Source: Pseudoneurospora amorphoporcata
Taxonomy: Eukaryota > Ascomycota > Sordariomycetes > Sordariales > Sordariaceae
Reading direction: 5' to 3'
Length of the DNA: 64,000 nucleotides
Assembly (NCBI GenBank): GCA_033297205.1
Contig: MU859217.1
Coordinates: forward strand, 21,323 to 85,322
The notes below the pieces were generated by a model, which was not told the DNA's origin, did not search any database, and saw nothing but the letters and a program-made list of their open reading frames with translations. The translations under genes and the position numbers were made by a program. Positions 11,670 through 22,417 of the stretch are shown here, in pieces (the stretch's first letter is position 1; each line of letters starts with the position of its first letter).

Positions 11670-13139
11670 GGCGCCAAGATGCAGGCGCTCATTCTCGAGG
11701 ACATTCGGTGTAACCTCTACTAAGACAGCCGGCTGAGGCATAGGAACTGAGGAGTTTGGAGTCTGATTCGTTCAGGGTGGTATGCTTTGGCTAATGCCCG
11801 CCACCCATCATTTTACCGGGGTTGCTGGTATTATTATTGTTTTGCTTTGGCTCCTTGGCCTTTCGCCATTTTGCTTTTGCTTAGCAGAAGACGGAATGCA
11901 GATGGATGGCAATGATGGATGATTTGGCATAGCGAGGGAAGGTGTTCCGGCATTAGCATTTACGTGGGTAGTTTTACTGCATGGGCGGGTAGGCGCCGTA
12001 AGGAGTTCGGACATGTTGCGATTACTGTATGTTTGAGGGCATGGATCGAAAAGGCGCAAGCGAGTTATTTGACGCCGTTCCATTTAGCAGAACGGTCAGC
12101 ATAAGGGTTTCAGCATGAAAGAGAAGGACTTCTACTTGGCCGTTACATCAAGCGGGGCTTGTCTGGTTAGAGTTTAGAGGCTCGAGGGCCTAGTCAAATG
12201 GACACTGATATAACCTAGAAGTATAGCTTTAGAGGGTTTAGTTGCAGTATTCCCTATTACATTTGCTATCTTAGTCTCGTGACTCTCGGGGTTCCTCTGT
12301 GACACATCAAGCCGCTCGCATACTCAATGAACGGAATGAGGAAGAATTAGCCAAAGTTGACAAGATGAACATGTTCATGACCTATCATCACCTAATGCCT
12401 ATGCCCCGGACCCGGACTACCTACCCACCGTGACGTTACAAAGTCTATGCTTTGAACAAACGAGCTATGTCAACGTTAATGAAAACACTCGGAATTGAGT
12501 CTTCCACAAGCCGAATGAAAGCAAGCTCAATTACCCTTTGTCTGTGCAGCGGACGAACAATTCAATGTCGGCATGGAGCCGGCTGATGAGGCAGCCAGTC
12601 AGGCAGTCTATACGACTGTTCATGTACGATGAGAGATATCAAGGACATTGATCTCGAAGTTGAAAGCAGTAAGCGGAACACCCGGCTCAATCGAAAGTCA
12701 ATGAGCAAAAGTGTCTGCTGAACATCATAGGGACGGGACAGCGGCATTGTCTCTTATGCGGGAACCGGGCTAACTGGGTCAAGCACAGTCCAACTGTTCC
12801 TTAGGCTAGACAATGCGGTTGTTCGAAGTCAAAGTGTAGACAAAACAAAGGAGCTCGGAAAGACCGTCTAAGGCGACAGCCTTTGTACACGGAACAGGGT
12901 CCTTTTTTTTCCAAGGAAAAGAAAAGCCCTGAGATTGCATATAAGTACGGGAGAGATCTTTCTACTTCGAGATGATTCAGCAGTCGATCAACAAGCTTTT
13001 TTGCATACCTTATTTTGAGTCCAACAAGGAAGCAAAAGCATCAAACGATATCGACGACACTCCGATCACAAAGCAAATTCGCACTTACGAAATCCAGCAA
13101 CAATTCAACAGGCCGTCTCAAGCACATCCAAAGTTCAAG
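11670..13139. other. Spacer and promoter of the next gene
   Basis: About 1.5 kb. At 12939-12946 a TATA-like ATATAAGT stands 30 bases before an ATG at 12972, which suggests that transcription begins about there and that this ATG is not the main start. No other gene or RNA seen. Confidence 0.4.
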
Positions 13140-14528
13140 ATGTGTAAGGTTACCATGACTAAATATGGTTGCGAACATACCACAAAGACCTATCGTCCCT
13201 GTGAGAAGGGCCACGACGCCAGCACTATGCTTGGATGCTTTTCGACCAAGGCTAAGTACTGCTCCCACCCGCGAGTAGAACCGAGGGGACCTCTTGAGGG
13301 CCTTTGCGAAAATTGCCGAAAGGAAGCAGTCAAAAAGTCTGGTAGGAAGCCCAGATCAGAGAGCAAGCATAGAATATCACTTGGTCGCAGTGCGTCCGTC
13401 AAGGAGCTTCCCCCTCCAAAGATCAAAGTGGTGAGTGGATCAGCCACAGGAAGACATGAATTCTTCCAAGCAGAGCCACCTTCAAGAGGAAGAAGCAAAT
13501 CCAAAGGCAAGTCCAGAGACACCTCGAGACCTCCTCCCCTTGCTCCCCGTCATGTTCCCCACACAGCCCCCGACAAGGGAAAAGGTAGATCGACTTCCGT
13601 ACCTCCTGAGCTTACTCGCCTTCCTGCCACTGTTTATAACCCGAACGGACCGAGCGTGGCCAATTTTCCCCATGACAAGGCAGCAGTTCCCCCGCCGGTG
13701 GGATCCATCACCAGTTACAAGAACAAGCCGCTGCCCCATGTTCCCCCCAACTCTTCCAAGTCTGCTTCCACTTCCAGAAGCACCTCACACTCCAGAAACG
13801 GCCGCCCTGGATCATCTGCACCGCCCGCACCGCCCCAGTCCCGTCAACGCTCCCGGTCCCAGGGGCGAGAGCAGAAGGGCAAGGAGCCTGCTCACCCTGT
13901 AACGCTCGGCCCCCATCCACAGCGGCCACTGAGGGGAGACACCATCAGAAGCGACCTGCCCAAGATCATCGCCGAAGAGCTCAGGCTTGAACAACTCGAA
14001 AGGGAAAAGAGGGAAAGGGGCCGCGAGCCGGCCCACCAGCCCTACATCAAAATTGGCTTCAAGCCCCATGAACATACGCAACAACAGCAGACAGGGCAAG
14101 TATCCCATTCCCAACCCCATCACTATCCCCCCAGCGCTAGCAAACACATCGAGATTGACCATTTCTTTGGAGGCAGCCACAATAGCAGTGGATCTAGATC
14201 AACCAGCAAGACCCGCGAGCGGTCTTCCTCCCGTAGCCGTGCACATGGCAAAGACAAGCATCACGACAAGCACGACAAACGTGACAAGAAGCACCAAAAG
14301 CAGCCCAGCACCGCTAGCTCCTTAATGAACAAGATCCGAGCTGGTCTTGGTGGTTCCGATGATAATGGTGATGATAGCGACTCGGACTCATCAATTTGGG
14401 CGTGTTCAACCAGTCGGGCGATTGAACGCAGGGAGAGTACCCTTCCGAGCCGAAACACGTCTAGAAGGACTAGTGTTAGTCACGGCGGTCATGGGGGTTT
14501 TTACATGCATGGTGCGTTGCAGATTTAA
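13140..14528 (+). CDS. Fungal Cys/His-start, Ser/Arg/Pro-rich protein
   Basis: Single exon. From ATG 13140 it codes for 462 aa; a longer reading from 12972 adds 56 residues but starts at the likely transcription start. The first 80 residues hold MCKVTMTKYGCEH and further Cys/His (CEKGHD, GCF, KYCSHP, GLCENCRKEA), an arrangement that could bind zinc and is seen at the start of many uncharacterised fungal proteins. The rest is disordered: SR/RS dipeptides (SRGRSKSKGKSRDTSR), proline runs, QQQQ, a His/Lys/Asp-rich block (KDKHHDKHDKRDKKHQK) and an acidic DDNGDDSDSDSS patch. I do not recognise a named family. An RNA- or chromatin-linked role would be a guess from composition. Confidence 0.75.
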   Translation: MCKVTMTKYGCEHTTKTYRPCEKGHDASTMLGCFSTKAKYCSHPRVEPRGPLEGLCENCRKEAVKKSGRKPRSESKHRISLGRSASVKELPPPKIKVVSGSATGRHEFFQAEPPSRGRSKSKGKSRDTSRPPPLAPRHVPHTAPDKGKGRSTSVPPELTRLPATVYNPNGPSVANFPHDKAAVPPPVGSITSYKNKPLPHVPPNSSKSASTSRSTSHSRNGRPGSSAPPAPPQSRQRSRSQGREQKGKEPAHPVTLGPHPQRPLRGDTIRSDLPKIIAEELRLEQLEREKRERGREPAHQPYIKIGFKPHEHTQQQQTGQVSHSQPHHYPPSASKHIEIDHFFGGSHNSSGSRSTSKTRERSSSRSRAHGKDKHHDKHDKRDKKHQKQPSTASSLMNKIRAGLGGSDDNGDDSDSDSSIWACSTSRAIERRESTLPSRNTSRRTSVSHGGHGGFYMHGALQI

Positions 14529-14858
14529 AGTGTAGAGGGGAGTGCGGGAAAAGAAGGCAGGGAAGTGCTGGGTAGTTGTCCCGAACCGAAGCGACCCGTC
14601 TTCTTTGGCATGCGTGCAGTGCCACGGGAAAGGCTGCGGGCGGGCTAGACCGTCTTTTGTTTCTTGTTAGTTATTATTACCTTGTTTTGGAGAAAACTTC
14701 CTGTTGGAAAAACTTCAAAAAATGGTCTTAAAGGTATTTGTCACATGGGGTTTCCTTTGTTAGGTAGGTATGGTTGGAGAATGGGCGGATGTTGAACAAC
14801 GGGTGTTGCAGTTGATGGTCAAAGAAGCCGTTAATTAACTGTGTTATTAAGAGAGAGA

Positions 14859-15036
14859 TGTTACGGCGTGGTCCTCTAGGAAGTAGTAAGTGGTAAGGGA
14901 TTATGGAAGGTACTCCAACCTTGTAGGTACCTCTAGGTACAAGTAATCATTGTAGTACGAAGGGCTATGGAAGTAGAAGGGAGAGGAGATCTAACTATAA
15001 ATACATGTTGTCGGGTAGTAGTATCAATCCCTAATA
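14859..15036. mobile_element. Solo LTR, copy 1
   Basis: 178 bp about 80% identical, by eye, to the LTR at 15307. It begins TGTTACGG and ends CCCTAATA where the other ends CCCTAACA, so its terminal CA has become TA. It is flanked by the 5-bp direct repeat AGAGA at 14854-14858 and 15037-15041. These are the marks of an LTR retrotransposon reduced to a single LTR by recombination. Its orientation relative to the lost element is unknown. Confidence 0.85.
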
Positions 15037-15306
15037 AGAGATTGTAGAATCTGTAACGTTGTTAGTGGACAGGAGCTTTGGAATTTAGTACTATATGACA
15101 AAGTAAATAAACTTTTCATAGTGATTTTCTCCATTCAGGTGCCCATGTGCAATATAAATGTGACGGGGAGAAGACACTCTGCGATAATTTGCCGCAAGTG
15201 ACCCGTTGACATACCTAAGCTGTCCAAATGACTAACTTGTCTCATTGAGACTTCGTACGGGTCTTTCAATGACGGAGTTCCAATTGTGCGTGCGGTGCTG
15301 CTGCCT

Positions 15307-15479
15307 TGTTACGGCGTGGTCCTCTAGGAAGTAGCAAGTGGTAAGGGATCTTGGAAGGTACTCCAACCTTGTAGGTAGGTACAAGTAATCATTGTAGCAC
15401 GAGGAGCTATAGAAGTAGAAGGGGGAGAAGCCTAACTATAAGTACATGTGGTTGGGGGCAGGGCTACCAATCCCTAACA
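15307..15479. mobile_element. Solo LTR, copy 2
   Basis: 173 bp with inverted ends TGTTA...TAACA, typical LTR termini, flanked by the perfect 5-bp target duplication TGCCT at 15302-15306 and 15480-15484. It differs from copy 1 mainly by transitions and one short indel. The target duplications of the two copies differ, so they are independent insertions and not the two ends of one element. It ends 113 bp upstream of a tRNA-Tyr gene. Confidence 0.9.
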
Positions 15480-15592
15480 TGCCTCCGCGTTGTTCACTAA
15501 TGTCGCTGTTGTGATGCGAAAAGAGGCCGAAACACGCAGAGCCTATTATGGATCAAAAGAACTTTGTTGGAGCCTTTCTTCCAACAAATAAA

Positions 15593-15681
15593 CCCCTTGT
15601 GGTGTAGTTGGCTATCACGTTCGGCTGTAATTGTCTAGATTGTATACCGAAAGGTCACCGGCTCGATTCCGGTCGAGGGGA
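15593..15681 (+). tRNA. tRNA-Tyr(GUA) with a 15-nt intron
   Basis: Acceptor stem 15593-15599 (CCCCTTG) pairs with 15674-15680 (CGAGGGG), giving the C1-G72 pair that marks eukaryotic tRNA-Tyr. D arm GTG/CAC at 15602-15618. Anticodon stem TTCGG/CCGAA (15620-15624, 15647-15651). Loop CTGTAA then A around the intron 15631-15645; anticodon GTA at 15627-15629. T stem ACCGG/CCGGT. The T loop reads CTCGATT, so position 54 is C instead of T and the internal B box is GGCTCGATTCC. Discriminator A at 15681. Intron placement after position 37 is standard for tRNA-Tyr. Confidence 0.88.
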
Positions 15682-15687
15682 ATCTTC

Positions 15688-15693
15688 TTTTTT
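15688..15693 (+). terminator. Pol III terminator of tRNA-Tyr
   Basis: A run of six T seven bases after the tRNA end, the usual RNA polymerase III stop. Confidence 0.7.
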
Positions 15694-16190
15694 GGCTTTT
15701 TGTTCATAGCGGCTTATGACACTGTTCGAACCCATGTCCCGGTGTTCGACACATTTATGTCTTTCGTTTGCGGAACGGAAGACTGCTGTTCTCTCTCTCC
15801 ATTGGACGTTCTCTTTCTCGTTGCAGGTCGACGGGAGGTTTTTTTTTGGGGGGGGGGGGGGGGGGTTTTTGTCTGTAGATGATCTTGCCCGGGCAAGTGC
15901 TCACCTTGGCGAAATCGCTACTTTGATTGGGCAACATGCCCCGGAAGCCCCGCTTGATTTTCTGCCGGCGCAGCGGTGCCCGTGTGCAACGACCGTTCGC
16001 TCCAGAAACGGGGCCCGATTTTTCCTCAGCCAGCTTCGAGACGCAGTCAGGTCGCAGGATTGCGGAGCTCCGTCCAAGCCAGAACCACCGAAGCACCGAA
16101 CAAACGGCTTCCGTCACCACCGTACCTCTCGACAACTTTCCCCTTCGTTGCGCCCCCGAACCGCACCGCACCGCAACGCCAGTCGCAACC
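15694..16190. other. Spacer and leader of the bL21m gene
   Basis: It holds an 18-nt G run at 15848-15865, preceded by T and followed by T5, and the 5' UTR of the mitochondrial ribosomal protein gene. The frame of that gene stays open back to 15927, but the upstream residues look like translated leader. Confidence 0.45.
15848..15865 (+). repeat. G18 homopolymer
   Basis: Eighteen uninterrupted G, preceded by T and followed by T5. Length is likely variable and error-prone in sequencing. Confidence 0.8.
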
Positions 16191-16841
16191 ATGAGCAGGG
16201 CACTTTTGCGCTCCGTCTTGGAGCTGCGCACTCCCGTCACGCGCCTCCCTCCATCTTTCCTCCTCCCTTTCCGTCCCGCCGCCATCGCCGCGCCCGCCGC
16301 TCGTTTTCTCCACCAGACTGCTCAGCAAGTTGAGCCCACCAGCCAGTCCGATGCTGCCGCTGCTGCCACCCTGCTCAAGGCCAGCCCACCAAAGGCCACC
16401 ACCACAACACCAGAGGCTCCCGCCGTCGTTCCCAGCGCACCATCACCGATAAGCCAGCAAGTCAAGGAGCTCCTCCCCGTGCTGGCTGCGCAGCCGGGGC
16501 ACTACACTACCATCCACATCCATGGCAAGCCGTACCTCGTGACCGAGGGCGACACGGTGAAGCTACCGTTCAAGATGCCCGGTGTGGCACCCGGCGACGT
16601 CTTGCGCCTGAACCGGGCCTCGGTTATCGGTTCCCGCGACCTGACGCTCCAGGGCGCGCCGTACGTGGACGAGCGCCTGTTTGAGTGCCGCGCCGTCGTC
16701 ATGGGCACCGAGAGCGAGCCGATGCGCGTCATGATCAAGAAGAAGCGGAGGTGCAGGAAGAAGAAGCATGTTTTCAGCAAGCACAAGTATACGGTTCTGA
16801 GGATTAACCAGCTGAAGATTAATGATGTGTTGAACCTTTGA
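16191..16841 (+). CDS. Mitochondrial large-subunit ribosomal protein bL21m
   Basis: Single exon, 216 aa from ATG 16191 (MSRALLRSVLELR). Residues 1-45 are Arg/Ser/Ala-rich without acidic residues, a mitochondrial presequence ending near RFLHQTAQ. A Pro/Ala/Thr-rich linker follows, then the L21 domain at about residues 95-216 with YTTIHIHGKPYLVTEGD, VAPGDVLRLNRASVIGSRD and the basic MIKKKRRCRKKKHVF rRNA-binding loop, closing with RINQLKINDVLNL. Homologous to yeast Mrpl49. The start was preferred over in-frame upstream ATGs (15927, 15936) because only this one begins with a targeting signal. Confidence 0.92.
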   Translation: MSRALLRSVLELRTPVTRLPPSFLLPFRPAAIAAPAARFLHQTAQQVEPTSQSDAAAAATLLKASPPKATTTTPEAPAVVPSAPSPISQQVKELLPVLAAQPGHYTTIHIHGKPYLVTEGDTVKLPFKMPGVAPGDVLRLNRASVIGSRDLTLQGAPYVDERLFECRAVVMGTESEPMRVMIKKKRRCRKKKHVFSKHKYTVLRINQLKINDVLNL

Positions 16842-18113
16842 AAGGGTGAAGGACTTCTACTGAGGGAAGGGGAAGGGGCAAAAAGGAAGGAGAGGAGAGG
16901 ACGGGAGGAAACGGTGAAGGGGAACGAACCGTTGAGAGGAGGAGGAGGAAGCCGACAACCTCGGGCAGGCGACACCGGACAGAACAGTTGAGCCATAAAC
17001 AGCCGACCGCACAGCACACGCGTGGCACGCATTTGAGAAAAGGGACGGAGGGAAGTTTCCAATGTGTTGTTACTGTTGGATGCGTCGAGGATGTGCTACG
17101 TATGGCAGGATGTGGCGGGAGATAGTGAGCACCATAGATGGTGAGCACCATTCGCTAAAGCCGAGCTCATGGAAAGGTGGTTGAAGGTCTAGTTGAAGGT
17201 CTGCCTGGCTTCCTCCGTTAAATATCTGTCTGTCCTTCAACTCAGAATAGGAGTGATAGCAGATCAACTATTAGACTAGTTGTGTAAGATCAAGGGGATA
17301 TACCGACGTACACGGGATGTTTCATATTTGTTCTTGTTCATACTATAAAATGGGAATTGGAATCATGGATATAACCAGGCGTGCACGTTGCAGTTGATAC
17401 TGGTTCGTGAATCTTCATCACCGAAATTGGCTTATGCCCCTGGGCTCCTTGAAGGCACGAAAGCAAAGCTGAGCCTTCCGCTATGACATGTTCATGTAAA
17501 TGTAACATTCAGCAAGGGAAAGTAAGTAGTGGGTAATTAAACGCTGCCATGGGTTGATTTAAAGCTCCTGAAGATGACATTATAATCAGTTCAGAGCAAA
17601 TAAGAGGGCATAAAGTTTATAGTCAGAGAAAGGAAACGCCCGCCCGCCAATAATCCAATGCACCCTTTCCAGTCATAATCTTCGTCACCAGTAAAGTAAT
17701 AACAAGAGAAACAAAGCAAGTAAGAATCAACAAAGAAAGAAACGACCGCCGCCCTGCCATCACCATTCAACTCCTGCGTGAGACCAGATAGGCATGCTAT
17801 TCAGGGAACACACGTCCATCAACAACTCTTTTAATACATCAATCGTTAGCCACGGTACAAACCCGAACGTGCTCGCTCCCAGGCGCAATCGCTTGCTTCC
17901 TAACCGTCGTACGTCTTGTAGAAGGTATTCATACAAAACTCCGAGTACACCAGCCGAGGTCTAATCGGGGGTATCCAACATCCAACAGAACCAGAACTTG
18001 CCAACAAAAGCAAGGGTATCATATCCAAGCCACAAACTCTTGCTACCAAGAATAATCCATCGTCCATCATGACAAGGAAAAGGAAAAGGGGAAGAACACA
18101 GGCCACCGAGTTA
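16842..18113. other. Spacer between convergent genes
   Basis: 1.27 kb between the 3' ends of the bL21m gene and the kinase gene. It has two short local tandem duplications (GTGAGCACCAT at about 17125-17155 and TTGAAGGTCT at about 17178-17202). No gene recognised. Confidence 0.45.
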
Positions 18114-20934
18114 CTACCTCTGGTGCCCGCCACTTCCACCCCCGCTCCCACCACCAGAATTATTACCAGCGGCACCCATAACCGCCTTCCGCACGGTGGC
18201 CCAGTACGCCTGCGGCCACGTATTCACCACCTCCGCGTCGGTCGGCATCCTCTCCTTGCACCTCTGCACGACGCTCTGTATAAGCCTAGACAACAGCTCC
18301 TCCGTGACAGGCAGGACCTTCCCATGCTCGGCCGCCGCGTACACTGACGGGTCGAACTCCTGCGGGTATAGGAACGGATCGGTATCCGCTAACAGCTCGT
18401 CGCACGTGGGGCGCTCGCGCTGCTCGCGGTTGAGACAGCGGCGCATGGTGCGGATGACCGAGGGCGGCACGCGGCTGCCGTCCTCAGTGGCTTCCGGGAA
18501 ATCGATCTGGTACGACCAGTTGATGATGGCCTGGCAGCGCGACATCTGGTTGGCGATCTTGCCAAAGGGCGGCAGGCCGTAGACCATTTGATAGAGAATG
18601 CAGCCGAGCGACCAAACGTCCGAGGGCTTGCCGAGCTTCATGAGCTTGGGCGCGCCGAGGCTGCGGTGGTTGAGCGGCGGCGGGATGCAGAACTTGCCGT
18701 TCTGGGCCGACGTGAAGGCGTACTGGTTCGAGTCCATCAGGGATTCGGGCGACATGTAGTTTGGCGTGCCGATTTGCGTTTCGCGGTGCACGTTGACTGT
18801 CATTTCGGTCTGGATGGCGTTGGCGATGCCGAAGTCGATGAGCTTGAGGCGGCCCTGCACCAGGACAAAGTTGGCTGGCTTGAGATCGCTGTGTACGACA
18901 TCACGGGCGTGCACGGCTTGCACGCATTCGAGCATCTCTTTCCAGTAATAACGAATGAAGGTGGGGTCGAGACGGGCACCTTCTGCGGTGCTTTGACGGC
19001 TTTTGAGTAGCGTGTTGAAGTCGAGTTCGCCTACTTCCATGAGCTGCAATGAGGTTAGCACTCAGTACCACTCATTTTCGGGTTATTAGATGACTTACCA
19101 CACTGAGCACCTGCTTCTCCAGATTCAGCTCATGGTCAATGAGTTGAATAACCCGTTCCACACCGTTCAAACGTTTCAACAGATCGATTTCGCCCTTAAA
19201 GCCCTTCACGGTGTTTTCATCGGCATGCTCAAGGGAAACTCTCTTCAAAGCCAGCATCTTCCCACTCTCAGCCGAGACACGGTAGACCTTGCCAGAGCCA
19301 CCTCGACCAATGCAGTCAATACGGGTGTATGTTCGGCCGTTTACACGCAAAAGGACCTGCCTTTTCTTGGCCGCCCCCGCTGCCGCAGAAGCTCCAGCCG
19401 CAGCCGTTGCAGTCTCGACGACTGACATCTTTGGTGGAGGTGGAGGCGCTGGCCTGTGTGGTGTGTTCTGACTCTTGTGGGCCAACGCTTTGCGGTCGGG
19501 TGAAATCGACAGCCTCTTAAGGTCTCGCCCAATGTCTCGCCCAATGTCGAGGGCCATCGGTTCGGGTATCACAGGCTTCGGAATCTCGTGATCAAGCATT
19601 ATGGATGGTGTCAGTTTCGCCCTCTTGAAGGTCGGCGGGGCCTCGTTCTCCTTGTCGTTGTTCATGGGCATATCTGGATGGGGCTCAGGAATCTTGTAGC
19701 CCATCTCCCCGTTATCTCTTTCCATCTCTCTGAAGTTGGATTCTCGCCTGCGAACCGCTCCAGCTCTGCCGCCGGCCGGGCTACCTGATGCAGCATAGTC
19801 GCGGTAGTTATTGTTGGATGCATAGAACGACGATTGTTGCTCGCCCATAGCGGCTTCGACATGGCTCTGCATGTGACTCTCGTAATTGCCATCGTTGTCT
19901 TGGTTCATGCCCATGGCCTCGTTTTCTCCATGCCCTGCTTCATCCTCATCGCTCTGCCTTCTCCGCCCTCGTCGCGCCGGGCCGCTAAGAAAGCTTCCCG
20001 GAACTTTTGCGACTCTCTTGATGCGCATTGAGCTTTGTGGTGCTGCCGTCAGTGGCCTTCCAATGGTTGCAGGATCCTCGGGTATTTCGTGATCACCAAA
20101 TCCTGTGCCGCGTTTTCCAGAAACAGCACCGATCGATCCACCCGACGAACCTCCTCCTCCACCTAGCGAAAGCCGATTCTTGCTGCTTGAAGACCCGGAA
20201 CCAACTTGAATCCTGACCGTCCTGATAACCGGCGTGTGGGCATCTCCCGCTGAGTCCGATCCTGGATCGCCTTGCTGCTGTAGAAACGATGGGATTTCTT
20301 TCTCCACCTCTCTTTCCCTGCTCTCCGTCTTTGTTCTCCTCTGGGGTGCCGTCGTCGATGAGAGTCTTCGGACATTTCCGGAAAAGCTAACAGGGCCCTG
20401 CACGGCATTGCTGAGGCGGACCACTCGTTTCCTAGGTGCTGGGCTTCCGTCGCGATTGTTGCTGCTGTCGTTCTGGGCTGGTGACGTCGGCCTGTCGATG
20501 GGCTGCAGACTTCCTCCTCTGATACTCCGCCTTGCTTCCCGCGTCCTCGCACCTTCCGATCTTTCCTCTGACTTCGACGATATCAACGTGCTTCTTCTAG
20601 TAATTCGTGATGGTGGTCGAGCTGGGGGCGATAGCTGTAGGTCCTCTGGAGCGCCATGTTGCGCAAAGGATGAGGCTTCGGATGCATGGCCGTCGTTCAG
20701 CAGAGCCTTGGTTAGGGCGCTTAGTTTCATGGGTACGGGGATCTCGTCGTCCGAGCTGTCGTTGACGTTGGAATACTGTTGTGATTGCGACTGGGGGTTC
20801 GACTCGCTGCGAGTAAGCATGGGTCGTGATGGCGGGCGTCGTAAAGCTTGTCTAGTGGACGTCCTCCTTCCCATAGACGTAAAGTGGCTCCCGGCGCCCA
20901 TTGGCGTTGGCGAAATGGACGACATGTCGTTCAT
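18114..20934 (-). CDS. mps1: Mps1/TTK-type dual-specificity protein kinase
   Basis: Exons 19099-20934 and 18114-19043 join in phase 0 (CTC AGT GTG | CTC ATG GAA) across a 55-nt intron, giving 921 aa. Residues 1-530 are long, disordered and Ser/Pro/Arg-rich. The kinase domain covers about 535-830: glycine loop IGRGGSGKVYRV from 542, catalytic lysine K564 (LALKRV), HSDLKPANF with D665, DFG from D682, and the activation segment MTVNVHRETQIGTPNYMSPE. The HSDLKPAN and TxxGTxNYMxPE forms point to the Mps1/TTK family, which monitors kinetochore attachment in the spindle checkpoint and duplicates spindle poles in yeast. A Gly/Ser-rich tail ends the protein. All catalytic residues are present. Confidence 0.93.
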
Positions 20935-21960
20935 GTGTGTTGTTTACCGCCCCTGTTGTTTTGGTTGCGGTTGCGAATGCGCTGGCTTGGTGTTGGGTGG
21001 ACCTCACTTTTCGTCCTGTTGGCGATCTTTGGAACCTTGCCCGCCTTTCCCAGTCACGGACTGTCCTGCTCTTGTTTTGCGCCTGGTTTGCCGCCTCTCC
21101 CAATCCAGCCCAAAGAAACGAAGCAAAAAAATACCTAATATGCACAAGGTCGTGTGGGCGATTGCGGATCTACGGTCCAAACTAGCGCATAAAACCAAGA
21201 ATAACGAGGGTAACAAGAAATCATGTAGCGCGGCGCGGACGAAACACGTCGTGGACGGAAGCTGGAGGAGACGATGGGGCTCGCTCTGGATTGGGATTCT
21301 GAGTGCGTGCTGGCTTCCAGCTGTGACCGAGTATTTTGACTTGTGGAGCTGCGGCCAATCAAAGCACAGGATGATGTTGCATGGTTGCTCGCGGCAACCG
21401 CTAAAAATGGGTCCCGTCTTTGCGAAAGGCAAACTCCAGCGACAAAGTTGCCAAGCTTTGTTTACAACAGCAGGGAAGCCCGACCTTGAGAGCTCACATG
21501 CATCCTACCGTGCGTATCGATAACTGATGGAGGCGACGATGGAGGTCTATGTCAGTCAAGGGGTTTGTTTACCTACGTTGTCGCGGCCTCCGCTAGGATG
21601 CGATATCTGCGCGATACCAGAAACCCAAAACAAAGGTCACGTAGGTAATACGCATTTTGGTGCCGCATAAACCCGAATGGCTTTAGCTGCAGGGACAGAT
21701 GTCCAAGAACAGCACAGCACGCACACGCATGTTCACAATGGGAGAAAAGAGGTCCTGAGAACGCCTTGCGAGTTGTATTGTTCCTCCTATGTGCCGTTCG
21801 ACGCCCTTAAAAAAGACGTGCCCTTGTAATCCCAAGAACTCCAGCTCTGCCGCCGCCGTCAAGGCGAATATATTGCAGGTGAATTTTGAACCGCGTGTAC
21901 AATCCGTCAAAGTTTCTCGGAAAATGCCATGCCATGTTACTGAGCAATGGCTGGAGACGC
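20935..21960. other. Kinase upstream region and P2 3' flank
   Basis: About 1 kb containing the promoter and 5' UTR of the kinase gene and the 3' UTR of the P2 gene. Open frames here and antisense to the kinase (one of 429 codons) are shadows of GC-rich sequence. Confidence 0.45.
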
Positions 21961-22417
21961 TTAGTCGAAGAGACCGAAGCCCATATCCTCGTCGGACTCC
22001 TCCTTCTCTGTACCAAATAGTTAGCAGCTGAATGCGACTGGGAAAGCGAGTGGATGCGTCCTTACCCTCAACCTTCTCCTCCTTCTTCTCCTCAGCAGCG
22101 CCACCAGCGGCAGCAGCGGCACCACCAGCGGCGGGGGCACCAGCACCGCCGGAGGGGACGGAAGCGAGCTTGGAAGAGCCCTCAGCGATTAACTGTAGTA
22201 GATCGTGTTAGCCATGTGTGCCTTACACCCAAGTTTGCGCTCCAGGCGATGGTCGTACCTCGTTGAGGTCCTTGCCCTCGAGCTCGGAGATGAGCTTGTC
22301 AAGGCGCTCGGAGTCGGCCTCAATGCCAACGGACTCAAGGACGGCCTTGACATCAGCGGCAGAGGGGGCGGTGTTGCCACCGAGGGTGAGGAGGAGGTAA
22401 GCGGCCAAGTGCTTCAT
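21961..22417 (-). CDS. 60S acidic ribosomal protein P2
   Basis: Exons 22259-22417, 22066-22192 and 21961-22007 give 110 aa, the family's usual length. The N-terminal dimerisation helices ([15 protein letters not shown], then [21 protein letters not shown]) are followed by the Ala/Gly-rich hinge and the conserved acidic C-terminus [14 protein letters not shown]2 pairs with P1 on the uL10 stalk of the large ribosomal subunit, where the C-terminal peptide recruits translational GTPases. The [10 protein letters not shown] start separates it from P1. It lies divergent to the SPT2-like gene, 921 bp apart. Confidence 0.96.

Larger units (their letters stand above)
14529..15592. other. Spacer with two solo LTRs before tRNA-Tyr
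   Basis: The 1.06 kb stretch holds the two solo LTRs described separately (14859-15036 and 15307-15479). The 265 bases between them do not resemble retroelement coding sequence. No protein gene is seen. Confidence 0.6.

Noticed and set aside
12972..13139. 56-codon N-terminal extension of the SR/His-rich gene
   Set aside because: Its ATG lies only about 30 bases after a TATA-like box, so it would be at the transcription start; the inner Met (MCKVTMTKYGCEH) is where the Cys/His head begins.
14859..15479. One full-length LTR element with two LTRs
   Set aside because: The two LTR copies have different target duplications (AGAGA and TGCCT) and only 270 bp between them without retroelement genes, so they are separate solo LTRs.
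20234..21523. Plus-strand open frame of 429 codons antisense to the Mps1-like kinase
   Set aside because: It mirrors the disordered N-terminal coding region of the kinase gene and runs on into its promoter; no domain is seen.
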